From Siphonodentalium dalli (Eukaryota; Mollusca; Scaphopoda; Gadilida; Siphonodentaliidae), in the NCBI GenBank assembly GCA_032622095.1, contig CP136066.1, forward strand, positions 204,188,978 to 204,252,977: a DNA stretch of 64,000 nucleotides. The letters are read 5' to 3'. The position numbers and the translations under genes are program-made. Shown piece after piece: positions 21,400-32,368 of this stretch (position 1 is the stretch's first letter; each line of letters opens with the position of its first letter). The notes under the pieces were generated by a model. That model worked only from the letters and a program-made list of their open reading frames with translations, did no database searches and was not told where the DNA came from.

Positions 21400-24290
21400 A
21401 ATATCTTATCCGCATTTGATCCACATGCCTTTTAACAATTTTACCACTAGAAACTTTAACGGTGTACATGTTTACACTTAACTTCTCTGAGACCAAACCA
21501 CTGATCCATTTATTTCCAGAACTATAATTAAGCACAAATACTGGATCATCTACTTCAAAAACCTGAACTTTACTTGTAGCACTGTTGTCGTGATAAAGCT
21601 TTTGCTCAGACTGCTTGAACTCAACTACGGCACTCAGTTCTGGCTTAAGCCGGTTCAACGCAGTCTGTACATGTCTCACCAGCATTAACACTGAAGGTGA
21701 TACCCCAGTGGTAGAGTGTGGGGTGGTGCGATACCTGAGGAGAAATCTACTGAACTTTGTTTGAACTGACCCTTGCGACAACTTCTTAAAACCTTCTTTA
21801 AAACTCTGAACAGCTCTTTCAGCCAAACCATTAGAAGAAGGCTTAAATGGGGAACTGGTTACATGCTGAATACCATTTTTCCTCAGAAAAGATTGGAATG
21901 CATAACAAGTAAATGTGTAAGCATTGTCGCTAACTAAACAATCCGGCACACCCAACTTGCAAATAGCTTTCTGAGACTCTCCAACGTAGCCTCAGCTGTG
22001 ATAGAGTGCATTGGTATGACTTCCATCCACTTAGAATGTGAATCCACAACTATCATAAACATTTGATTGTGGAACGGGCCTGCGAAATCTACATGAATTC
22101 TACTCCAAGGCTTTTTAGGCCAGTTCCACATTTGAAGAGGAAATTCTGGTTGATATTTCCTATTAGTCTGACAAACATTACAAGTTTTAACAACCTCTTC
22201 AATTTGAACATCCATATTTGGCCACCAGACAAATGACCTGGCAATAGACTTCATTGCTAAAATACCTGGGTGTGCGCCATGTAACATTTCGAACACGGAC
22301 AACCTTTGAGAACCGAAATTTGGCACAATTAATCTCGACCCCCATAACACACAACCTCCCTCTACACTAAGTTCATTTTTCCTTCTCAAAAATGGTAGCA
22401 ATTCATCCCCAACTTTTCCACTAGGCCAACTACCATTTAATATCATGTCCTTGACTTTACTCAGTAATATATCACGGTCAGTGCCTTTTGAAATGTCAGA
22501 TGATTTGAGAAGGGTTCCAGTTTGATCAAATTCTTCAAACAAATTTACGATTTCTTCAGGAATTGGAACCTCTTGGTTTTTGGTCAACAATGGTAACCTG
22601 CTCAAACCATCTGCATTTCCGTTGGCGCTACCAGGTCTATATTCAATGCTGTAATTATATGCTGACAACATTAATGCCCACCTTTGCAACCTTGCAGAAA
22701 TCATATTTGGAATACACTTATTTTCACCAAATAGGTATAACAATGGTTTGTGATCATTGATAATAAAAATGAAATTGTGCAAATATAAGTACTCGTTGAA
22801 TTTCCTTACACCGAAAATTATAGCCAATGCCTCCTTATCGACTTGACTATAATTCTTTTCTGCCGAATTTAATGTCCTGGATGCATACGCTATAGGTCGC
22901 TCACAACCATTCATGTCTTTATGGGCCAAAACTGCCCCCACACAAAGGAAGACGAGTCACAAGCAAGGTACAACTTTTTTGAAGGATCAAAGTGAGTTAA
23001 AACTGGAGCAGAGCACAACAAACTTTTTACTTTAGTGAAACATTTCATCTGCTCTTGAGACCAATCCCATTTGCACCCCTTTCTCAGCAACTTATGCAAA
23101 GATTCAAGTATCCCTGACAAATTTGGAATAAATTTACCATAGAAATTTACCAAACCCAGGAAGGCTTTTACATCATGCACATTCTGAGGTGGGGGTGCCT
23201 CCATTACAGCTTTAACTTTGTCCTGTGTAGGACTTATTCCATTTTTACTGATATGGTGTCCCAGAAAAACGACGTCAGAGCGTGCAAAGAAACATTTCTG
23301 TTTCTTTAAGCGAAGACCCCGTGACTTTAATCTTTCTAACACCAACCTTAAATTTTGGTTGTGTTCTTGCATAGTTGCCCTGTAAGGAGGACGTCATCTT
23401 GAAAAACCACTGTTTTTGGAATGCCATTTAAACATTTAAACATTTCCCTATGAAAAATCCCCGGAATGGACTTAATGTCAAATGGGGCCCTGACATACAT
23501 ATATAAACCTCTATTTGTATTAATGGTTGTGCATTTCTGAGATTCTTCATCTAAAACTAGTTGTGTAAACGCTTGTGACAAATCCAACTTTGAGTAAACT
23601 TGACCTCCAAACAAAGCAGACAATAATGTCTGTATTCTCGGTATCGGATAATTGTCTAATTGTGAGCATTTATTAACAGTAATTTTGTAATCGCCACTCA
23701 AGCGCACTGATTGGTCAGCCTTCAACACGGGTACTACGGGTGTAGCCCACTCTGAAATTTCCACCGCTTTCACTATTCCTTGACTTTCCAATCGATCTAG
23801 CTCACAATCTATTTTCGCTTTTAAAGCTAACGGAACAGGTCGGGCTCTGCAATATATGGGTTTGGTGCCCTGGTCCAAATATATTTTAGCTTTCACTCCC
23901 GAAAATCGACCCAATTCTTCTTTGAACAGTTCGTTGTGTTCCTCCACTATTTTCATTGTTGAACTTGATTGTTCATTTTCTTCCAGTGAAAATATCTCCG
24001 ATATCTCCTCCCAGTTCAGCTTTATGTGCTTTAACCAATCACGTCCTAATAAGTTCGGTCCGTTCGCTCGCACCACAGTTGCTGGTAAATTAAATTTTTG
24101 CGTGTCGTAAACAACCGGCAGCAAAACTTTACCACAAACATCCAAACAATTACCGGAGTATGTTTTCAGGTTAGAATCTGTTGGATTTAACTTTAGTTCC
24201 TTTGAAAGCTTCAAATTTGTAAATTGTTCCTCACTTATTATAAGTTATAATGCTACATGATGCGCCTGTGTCTAATTCGAAACTCAGCAT
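21400..24290 (-). pseudogene. pol region of the Ty3/gypsy element (PR-RT-RH-IN)
   Basis: Approximate domain spans by resemblance: protease about 23980-24290, from a D-T-G motif to LLGRDWL. Reverse transcriptase about 23120-23900, with the palm and the thumb motif FLGLVNFYGKFIPNLS. RNase H about 22580-22985, to NADGLSRLP. Integrase about 21400-22280, with an HHCC zinc-binding part, the IHVDFAGPF core motif and a C-terminal part ending near MRIRY. The order PR-RT-RH-IN is Ty3/gypsy. Broken; part of the fossil above. Confidence 0.9.
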
Positions 24291-24299
24291 TTCTCCCGC

Positions 24300-25210
24300 T
24301 ACCTCTAAGTTTATCACTATCGGTTCAACCTTGGAATTTAAACTGTTAACCTTGTATAATGTTTCATCATACTCTGATGGAAATTTTTCCTCGAAATTTT
24401 CCACAACTCGATTTTCTTCAATATTTCCAATTTCGTTCGACTGTGCATAAGACACAAAGTTCCCAGGTTGCCTAGCTCTACAAACACGTGCCAGATGGCC
24501 CACCTTATTGCATTTTCGGCATCGGAACTCTTTATAGAAACAAATTTCCGGCGAGTGCGCTCCCGCACATCGGATGCACTTAAACTTCAAGGTTGTGGGA
24601 AAACCGGTACCGTCTGTTTTTGGCTTATATGGAGTTTTTGACTTTTGCGTAACGATTTGAACTCTTTCCTCCTTGATTTTAGTATTTGCCATCATTTCAG
24701 ATACATTCACTTGCGCGGCTTCCATACTAAGAGCTAAATCCTGCGCCTTCTCATATGTCAAGTTGTGTGTTTGCAATAATCTTTTCTGGACCGCTTCATC
24801 AGAAATCCCACACACTATCCTATCCCTAATCATGTCATTTAGCATCTCTCCATATTCGCAAAGTTCTGACAATTTCCGCAGCTCAGCTATGTATTGTGAA
24901 ACTGATTGACCTACTTTTCGAATACACGAATTGAACTTGAATCTGGACATTGTGATAGATGGTTTTGATGGCTTTTAACCATAATTACAATCTCTGCAAA
25001 TGTCTTATCAGTAGGTTTATTTGGCCGACAAAGACTTCTAATCAGAGTGTAAGTTGTCACTCCACATGAACTCAAAAGTACCGCGCGTTTTTTTGGAGCA
25101 TCAGTCACGTCATTTGCGATGAAAAACTGCTCTATACGTTCGGTATACTCTGTCCAATCGGACGACTCTTTATACTCCCCAACGTTTCCAAAGTTCGCCA
25201 TTCTGACGAT
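24300..25210 (-). pseudogene. gag region of the Ty3/gypsy element
   Basis: Begins near MANFGNVGEYKESSDWTEY, shortly inside the upstream LTR. It has a retrotransposon gag-type body with FFIANDV and 'LRKLSELCEYG' segments, and two zinc-knuckle-like clusters at about 24470-24570 (CIRCAGAHSPEIC and CRKCNKVGHLARVC). It runs into the protease. Broken, like the pol region. Confidence 0.85.
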
Positions 25211-25230
25211 TGATTTATACTCGTCGCTAC

Positions 25231-25454
25231 TGTAATAATTCAACTTATTCAATGAGATAAATAAACGAAACGTTCCTTATAGTTCAGCCATTTATTCAGA
25301 AGTGAGGAAATACACAAACCGGAAATGAAGCATCGGCCTTGAACTGTATAAAGTAAGCCACATCTAAAAGTCATGCAACAAGAGTACATTAACAATTCGA
25401 CCTTCACCTCATACATAATAGTTCATGCCCATAACTGCCACACAACATATCACA
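25231..25454 (-). repeat. LTR (5' LTR of the minus-strand element)
   Basis: 224 bp, TG...CA. Followed by GGCAC (25455-25459), the target duplication. No tRNA primer-binding site is obvious by eye immediately inside it. Confidence 0.95.
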
Positions 25455-25459
25455 GGCAC

Positions 25460-25615
25460 TAACGCAGTTAGTTATACTTCAACTGTGATCTTGAAAGTTT
25501 GGCGCGACGGCGCCCATCAGCAGTTTGTATTCAGTTCAGTTTAATTAATTTTCATTGGAACGTAGATAATAATTTTCTAACAGACTGAATCATGACAGAC
25601 TCGAAAACTGAACAT
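25460..25615. repeat. Right flank of LTR element; paralogue of 40205-40345
   Basis: 'cttgaaagtttggcgcgacggcgcccatcag' and 'cattggaacgtagataataattttctaac' match 40213-40330. The minus-strand reading starts ATGGGCGCC in both copies. The family is not identified. Confidence 0.75.
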
Positions 25616-25616
25616 G

Positions 25617-25856
25617 TTACAGATGATATTGCACGTTTCTGTATTTTCGCAGTATGAAAATGATTTTTTGTGTATCAGTCATCTTAGTAAACTTGTGATA
25701 TACTTTATCTATTTCGTCAAAGAAACAGAGACGAATGCTTTTGTAAATAGGACATCTTAAAATAAAATGTTCCTCGGTTTCCGTTTCCAATCCGCACTTT
25801 CTGCATATTCTCTTGTCTACAGGACTCTTCGGTTCTTTATGGCGCACGAATCGCAT
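25617..25856 (-). pseudogene. LINE ORF2 C-terminal fragment
   Basis: 79-residue frame with RICRKCGLETETEEHFILRCPIYKSIR. This is the CxxC...E.HF...CP.Y..R zinc-binding pattern at the C-terminus of many LINE reverse-transcriptase proteins. Only this C-terminal end is seen; no reverse transcriptase core lies upstream on the minus strand. Probably a 5'-truncated retrotransposition product. Family recognition is from memory. Confidence 0.6.
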
Positions 25857-25859
25857 GAA

Positions 25860-27219
25860 TCCCTATTTACTTCCTTCAACATGCCGTCTGTTTTATGTAT
25901 ATTTGTGAAATATGCTGTTTATTGTTCTGGAGACCGTTGGTTGATAGTTTCACGGCATACGAGCTTTACTACATTTTAATGGATTGTCTCGAAATGAAGT
26001 GGGAATCACATAATCATAGAAAAGGACAACAGTCCAACCCAAGCGCAAGTGTCTGGGGTGGAGTTTTGTTGTTTAACAAGGGATATACGATATTTTTTTA
26101 ATTTGGCAACAAATAATTTTATTTGGCAAACATTTTGGCAAGAGAACATTTTGGTCCAGCGCCAACCCTGTATATACCCTACAATAAACATATGTGATCA
26201 ACTAGGACATGATTGTTTACTCGGACCGTTATTGGTGAATTCAAAGTTGTGGACATTTGAAATAATCAACTGGTTGCGGCATCCATTCCTATAAGACGAT
26301 AAATGTGTTGTCAAACAGAACCTGGCTGATGATCGCCGACAACGTGGCGTGTGAGTATATAAAACTTGGCTTTATCGTGAACATTTTAGGAGGAATTGTG
26401 GAATTAGATTAGATAGAACTAAATTCAAATCAGCTACCATATACAGAGAACGTGACACATTCTTTAATTAAACTGGCTTCCAGTTTTCTGTGATTTTCTG
26501 TCGTCTGTGATTTCAGGCAATATCAGTAAATATTGAAGTTGTTTAGTGTGCCATGATATTTTGAAAATACCGCTGTCTTGTGTCCAACCAAAACTAATCT
26601 AAAACCTATGTTGTAATCTTCTCGAAAGGAATAAAGAAATTAATGTAGCGTGGGCAGGCGGGGGTGGAGATGATAGACATTTACCGGGCTACAATTAATC
26701 AGTGACTTTTATTACCTCCCTTCTAGTCGGCATCAAGAGCGTGCTGTTAATTAGCTTGTTTTCTCACTGGAAGGTATGGACTCCTTTCGATCAACGAGCA
26801 TTGCACAGTCATGCAACATGAAACATATGTAACTAATAAATGGGATGTAATTAAGAGCAAAAAACGACCCATCTTGCTTTTGTAGTGAAACTTTTATCTA
26901 AATTAAAAGAATTCACTGTTTTTCTTATATTGCATCCGGATCATCTATCACGACATGCGTCAGTGGATTAAGAAGCTTGATACCTGACGAATAACACTGC
27001 ACATATATATAGACGGCAACATAATGCCATATTATAGCAAATCTTGTATGCTACGCGAAAAGGATTACTATCATTTGATGTCAGGTAGTTACGAGCACGC
27101 ATATAAACTGCGAATGACGTGATGTGTGATTTCAGCCCCCAGCTAATTTAGTAATGCATCCTGTGATCCTGCCTACATGGATCGATTGTTCTGAGAGTGT
27201 AGGCCCGATCAAATGGTGT
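25860..27219. other. Unassigned sequence
   Basis: No gene, structural RNA or repeat family recognised. Open frames at 25767-26294 overlap on both strands without resemblance to known proteins. Confidence 0.4.
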
Positions 27220-27686
27220 TTAACCCTTTCAGTGCCAGGGGCCGATCTCATCGGCCCTAATTTACGGTCTGTAAAATCGACCCTAAAAAAATTAAAAATT
27301 TTAGATTTTTGTTTTTGGGTAGAATTTTTTTGGGTATGCTTAAGCATGCTATAGCGAATTTAAAAACAAACTGGATAAAACCTTAGGGGCATGTTATAAC
27401 TCAAAACTATCACCAAGTATTTATAGTAATAATTTTGATGCCCATGACAAACGTACGATTCCCTGGCACTAAACCTACAAAATAAGTCTGTTAAAGAATA
27501 TAAGAAACAATTAATAAAATTGTAAAAATTTGTAACAAATAATAACAAATGATGAAAATTTGTTAGGCCAATGCATTCTCTTATATATGCGAGGCGACCT
27601 ATGGTCGACTCGCATATATAAGAGAATGCATTGGCACAGGGTATATGGGTTGATACAAAAATCGGACTTGGCACTGAAAGGGTTAA
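27220..27686. mobile_element. TTAA MITE, family B, inverted long copy
   Basis: TTAA at 27220-27223 and 27683-27686, with ends CCCTTTCAGTGCCAGG and GGCACTGAAAGGG. It carries one 67-bp palindrome (about 27569-27635). The arm 'atgcttaagcatgctatagc...' and 'ccctggcactaaacctacaa' matches 18618-19017 in reverse. Long open frames across it (for example 27360-27869 minus) are products of the palindrome. Confidence 0.85.
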
Positions 27687-28024
27687 ACACCAAATCAAAT
27701 TCCAGTACCCATACACGATCAACATACGGATAAAGTGCATGCAGACGAAAACAATATCATCCAGGCTGATCCACAAATTAATTGTGAGTATATCGTGTTG
27801 CTGTAGCGACATTACATTTCCGATATGACATATATACAAAATATTAATAGTGTGGGACATACAACACATATCCCCACCTTACTTCAATATTTGATAATTG
27901 TTTAGGACACACCCTCCCTTGTCCGCATCATATAATAAATCGAATTGTACATGGACTTTAGTGTGTGGAAAAGGTTATCAGTAATTCAAATTTGGTTCAC
28001 TTTTTGGAAAAGAATGTCCCTATC
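27687..28024. other. Unassigned sequence
   Basis: Nothing recognised. Confidence 0.4.
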
Positions 28025-28564
28025 AACACTCTAAATCGCGTTGGGTAAATATTTACCCAACACAATGGTGCATATAGCATAAATTGTACCCAATATTGAG
28101 CAATGTTTTTACTCAACGCAGGATAACAATTCACCCATTATTAATTTCGCTTCTGCGTGGGCAATTTTTGTACCCGAACATTTGGGTGAATAATTACTTA
28201 ATTATTGGGTCAAATCAATTTACCCACATATCTTCTGAGCTCATAATAAACACTCTTCATTGATAATCTGTGTTAAAATAGTTTATTAGCCCCCTTTTGA
28301 ATCAATTGAGATCAAAGGCACATATCCAATTATATTCCTCTGGTCAGGTGACCCATGTGTGCCAATTTTCCTACATATCGTCTATGCCTAAACCTACAAA
28401 AAATCGCCCAACGCATAATGGAAATTAATATTGGGTAAATTCAATTTACTAAATTGTTACCCTGCGTTTAGTTAAAACCTTACCCGACATTTATTCAACG
28501 TTCGCATGGTGCTATATGCACCATTGTGTTGGGTAAAATTTTACTCAACGCGATTTAGAGTGTT
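28025..28564. mobile_element. MITE with 55-bp terminal inverted repeats
   Basis: The ends AACACTCTAAATCGCG...TTGGGTAAA (28025-28079) and their inverse (28510-28564) pair over about 55 bp with few mismatches, and carry many TTACCCAA motifs. No clear target duplication, no coding capacity, superfamily not assigned. Confidence 0.75.
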
Positions 28565-28807
28565 CGGAGTCGAATGCTTTACGGAAATAAATGAACGCTG
28601 AGTAAATGACCCCACACGAGTTGCCACATGAATTTTGCTTTTAGTAAATAGACACTTTGAACGACTTGTTAGCACGAATGTGAAAACTCAGTCGATTAAA
28701 GGCACGGATGGCCTTGCATAGTTACGGATGGCCTTAGTTGTTGGTTAACATTTAGAAATAAAAGTTACCAAATTATGAAAATTTCCTCAAGAATATACTG
28801 ATAGTAT
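28546..28807. repeat. Source of a split local duplication (A+B)
   Basis: Segment A (28546-28690) recurs at 29286-29430 and segment B (28693-28807) recurs at 30121-30235, both direct and more than 95% alike by eye. Segment A includes the last bases of the 55-bp-TIR element. Confidence 0.8.
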
Positions 28808-29285
28808 CGGGAGGGGGGGGGGGGTGGAAAAAAGTATTTTCCTGGCATGTATGCCGGGTGGGTGGGTGGTTGATAGGACCAACAATTTTTTTTCCCCGCA
28901 ACTCAAAATATTTTTCCTGCAAGTCTTTTTGACTGTTTTTGCAATGAGTTTGGCTTAAAACACATCTATATGTCAATATTAACATAAATGACAAATTTCA
29001 TGATGATCAGACAAACAGTATAGCCTGTAGCCCATGCTGATGGATTGAATTTTGAAATCCAAGATGGCTGCTGGCAGCCATGTTTTTTTTTGCCGAATGA
29101 CCCCAAAATGTCTTGTTCCTATTTACATGTCAATGTTAACCTCCATGACTAATAGTATGCACATAAATCCATATACAGCTGTTTACAGTTAATTCCCCCC
29201 GCAAATCTCTGTTTTAGTGTTAAAAGGGGGGTGGGTGTCCAAAAATGGTTGGAAAAAACTGCCGAAAACGGAGAATTTTTTTTAC
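28808..29285. other. G-rich and unassigned sequence between duplicate segments
   Basis: Starts with a G-run and 'gggtgggtgggtgg'. No gene recognised. Confidence 0.35.
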
Positions 29286-29430
29286 CCAACGCGATTTAGA
29301 GTGTTCGGAGTCGAATGCTTTACGGAAATAAATGAACGCTGCGTAAATGACCCAACACGAGTTGCCACATGAATTTTGCTTTTAGTAAATAGACACTTTG
29401 AACGACTTGTTAGCACGAATGTGAAAACTC
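29286..29430. repeat. Second copy of segment A
   Basis: Direct copy of 28546-28690, beginning inside 'acccaacgcgatttagagtg', the end of the 55-bp-TIR element. Confidence 0.8.
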
Positions 29431-29740
29431 GATGAAAGGTATTTACCCGGGAAGTATGACGTAACGCTCAGCAACTCGAAAACTGGGAATGACCGGGAGA
29501 TAAAGCGGACCTCCATCTCGCAATTAATTTATTTTGCGGTGCTATAAATCTTCATTATTTTGTACGACCCTATTTCGAATCAAGGTGGCTGTTAATTGTG
29601 CTAATTGTCGGTTATTTTATTATTATATGGCAACGCAAACTAAAAAAAATAAACGTATAAAACCCAGGAATGATGACTTTTTAAGTCACCAAATGATACT
29701 GAGGTATATATCCTGAGTACTAGGTTCTTAGTTTTGATCC

Positions 29741-30005
29741 ATAAGCCTTGTCACTAACTCGCGGCCATATTGGATCCACCAGGTCCGGTTCCGTGGTTTT
29801 AGTGCTACATATCAAAGTTCTGGAGTAGCATTTCCATATATGGAGTTTTGAATTATTCATGAGTTCCATATACGGAAATGCTACTATATACAGAACTTTG
29901 ACATGTACAACTAAAACCACGGAACCGGGGCTGCATGAATCTCTGAAACCACCGAACGGAGCTGGATGAATCAAATACGGCCGCGACTCAGTGATCTCGA
30001 TTATT
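29741..30005. mobile_element. Foldback element, family F (full)
   Basis: The ends 'ataagccttgtcactaactc'+'gcggcc' and 'ggccgcgactcagtgatctc' are inverted. Inner arms around 29800 and 29890 pair over about 50 bp ('ccacggaaccgg', 'catttccatatatgga' and inverses). No coding capacity. Confidence 0.75.
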
Positions 30006-30120
30006 GTAAAGAAACCTTCTGTGTTTGTTACTGATAACCCACTGCAAATCGGTCAAGTCAATCATGAATAGCTTTCTCCTGATTGAATGTTCAAACACGG
30101 TTCAATTTGACGCTCTTCTT

Positions 30121-30235
30121 CGATTAAAGGCACGGATGGCCTTGCATGGTTACGGATGGCCTTGGTTGTTGGTTAACATTTAGAAATAAAAGTTACCAAA
30201 TTATGAAAATTTCCTCAAGAATATACTGATAGTAT
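30121..30235. repeat. Second copy of segment B
   Basis: Direct copy of 28693-28807 ('cgattaaaggcacggatggc...agaatatactgatagtat'). Confidence 0.85.
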
Positions 30236-30318
30236 AGTATAATGATATTATGAACAGGATATTATCCAGAAAACACACGTGTGCGAGACAAGCTTTTGTT
30301 TATATACAGCGCATAAAG

Positions 30319-30500
30319 AGTGTGCGATAAGCAAAACACTCAACACCGTGGTGATTTTTTTGCGAGATTGATTCACGGTGACCAATTCAACCCCGAACTA
30401 TTTGGTGGCGGGGATTACCGAACGCTATATATAACGGTATATTATAAACGATATGGTACATTTTTAACAAAAGTGTTGAGTGTTTTCCTTATCGCACACT
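30319..30500. repeat. 28-bp inverted repeat pair
   Basis: Arms 30319-30346 (AGTGTGCGATAAGCAAAACA...) and 30473-30500 (inverse) pair with one mismatch around a loop of about 126 bp. Possibly the ends of a small element; no clear target duplication. Confidence 0.7.
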
Positions 30501-30599
30501 ATTTACCTACTGTACTGTAACATAATCTGTCTATAATTTAATATTCTTTCTGTTTGGTGGTTTTAACGGATGTGACTATTTTAACAGCAATACCCATCG

Positions 30600-30810
30600 C
30601 GAAGGCCATCCGTATGTTGAACATATCTTGCACTTATACATGTGTTGGTTACTCCTCACAAGACCTTGAAGAAAGGTGTTCAAACTGTCGCGGGGCACAC
30701 TCAACAATGGATCGTTCATGTTCCATTTGTGACAATAAATTCAAAGTACAGAACATTAAAGGCGAGAAACAACTTTCATATCCAGATGCACATACTTCCC
30801 CCGTTAAATA
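30600..30810 (+). pseudogene. LINE ORF1-like zinc-knuckle fragment
   Basis: The plus-strand reading contains CTYTCVGYSSQDLEERCSNC, then RGAHSTMDRSCSIC, then NIKGEKQLSYPDA. The final part resembles the 'C.NC.G.H....SCP...K...I..IK....SYPEA' stretch typical of jockey/CR1-type LINE ORF1 proteins. One zinc knuckle looks partly decayed and no start is convincing. Sequence just upstream (30530-30600, 'tttaatattctttctgttt') is shared with 62330-62390 (inverted) and 62715-62800. Read as a dead fragment. Confidence 0.5.
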
Positions 30811-30849
30811 TCTCAGAATGCATCATTATTCACAACTATGAGATGGAGT

Positions 30850-32300
30850 TATTCCCCTTCCATTGAGAATAATAATCTGGCATTATACAGACCAGATATG
30901 AATTAAGCACAGAACACACGATGGTACCTTGATAAAGTCATGTTCACAGTGTTTAGACCGGATAAGTTGACAATGCAATGTTTGGAGCTTCCTTTTTTCA
31001 ACTGGTATATAATACGCAATATTTGTTTATAACGTGATCTAGTGATTCGAAAATTAAGTGGGCCTTTAAGAACAATTTCTACAACATGGGCATCCCAAAC
31101 TATTTTACTGCCTATTATGAGATTCAAAGACTAACATCAAGTATGACTGTGTTACGTTGATGCACTGTCAAACAAACCACGCGTATACATGAGAACAATC
31201 TGTCTCAATAAAGACAGCATTGGAACTATAAATCTCGTATGTGCATTGGCTGACGCCAAGTCAACGTGTTCGATTGATTCATTATCAAGATTCATGTTTT
31301 GCCAATCGATGGTAAATATAAATATTATTTGCCTTGTTGCCGTACGTCATTTACAGTAACCAGCCACTGCCTCAAGCAATTGGACACATGCAAGCTCAAT
31401 TTACGCGCATAGACCTAATAAATGTGGCATGGTCCTGTCCTATAATTGATCCTATTATAGAGACATCCCACTCCACCTGTCTTGATCACGTCATCTCATC
31501 GATATCGGAGTGTTTGTTCCCAGTTTATGCCTCAAACGAAAGCTAACATCGGCAAACAAATTACGATCGTCGACAAGGGCGCACTAAATTAGCGGAATCG
31601 GGCAACTAAACGGAAAGCTGGCACAAAATACCGGATCGATGCGGACAACCGGAGATAAGCAGAGATCGGTGCAGCTGATGTATGACCGTCATTGAGCGAA
31701 TCAATCGATGGCAAAAAGACATACTCCCGCTTCCGGTTTGACAGACTGATGAGAGAGATTCGCGCGTAAAGTCACAGCGATGCGGCCTCTCACTAATTGT
31801 GGATAATTGTGCGCATTTGCCGCAAAAGTCAAACTGCATCGTTATCATTCTGCATAGTTCGATAATTCTAGTTTGCGAGCAGATTTATCATCTGGGAAAT
31901 GTGAATTTTAAATTGACTGGACCCTTCACAAACTGAACAGCATCGCTTAGTTCAGAAGCGTTTCTATGATACTAGCGGTTTCGCAGTTTTTGATAGATAT
32001 TCTGGCTGTCTCGAAACTAGGATTAGTTTTATGCGGCAGCAAATTCGCATACAACTTATCATTTAATCTCAGAGAATAAGTGAATTTGAAGTTGAATGGA
32101 CACTTTGTTGTTATAACCGTTTGGATTAGAGTGTTTCTCTTCGTATTGTTGCTGTTTCTCCATGTAGAGTGATATTCTGGCATTATCACTATTTTTTCTC
32201 GCGGAACTTCCTTATTCCACTGGCTACCGAGGACAATGCATGTGTAGTAGTTAACCAGTTGTTCCTGAACAGGTGAATAACTTCTTAAAGTTTCAGCGCA
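30850..32300. other. Unassigned; upstream region of the 32.4-kb gene
   Basis: No repeat family or RNA recognised. It probably contains promoter and 5' UTR of the gene at 32369; no TATA box can be singled out. Open frames at 31334-31546 and 31606-32189 show no family. Confidence 0.35.
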
Positions 32301-32302
32301 CG

Positions 32303-32317
32303 ATGTCTGGATGTTGA
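32303..32317 (+). promoter_or_regulatory. Upstream mini-ORF before the 32369 gene
   Basis: ATG TCT GGA TGT TGA, four codons and stop, 51 bp upstream of the chosen start. A second upstream ATG at 32311 opens a different frame that overlaps the gene's start. If transcribed in the 5' UTR, both would lower initiation at 32369 (inference). Confidence 0.3.
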
Positions 32318-32368
32318 ATTCCAGACACTCGGTTGTTTTGGAAGGGACGCGATTCTGTCGAGGGGACT

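Larger units (their letters stand above)
20817..25454 (-). mobile_element. Ty3/gypsy LTR retrotransposon, Mag-like; young, broken
   Basis: 4638 bp, transcribed on the minus strand. It has 224-bp LTRs at both ends, TG...CA termini and the 5-bp target duplication GGCAC (20812-20816, 25455-25459). Parts in transcription order are gag with zinc knuckles, aspartic protease, reverse transcriptase, RNase H and integrase, the usual Ty3/gypsy order. The RT thumb and integrase wording resembles the Mag/'K02A2.6-like' group of invertebrate elements (recognised from memory). The LTRs differ at about one site, so insertion is recent. The reading frames are interrupted at about five places, so it is a fossil copy. 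Confidence 0.95.

Noticed and set aside
24250-24909. Plus-strand frames inside the LTR element
   Set aside because: Shadows of the minus-strand gag region.
27360-27869. 169-codon minus-strand open frame
   Set aside because: It runs across a family B MITE and its palindrome. The same peptide pieces (ANAFSYICESTIGR, CILLYMR.DH) appear at every palindrome in either strand, so they are hairpin translations.
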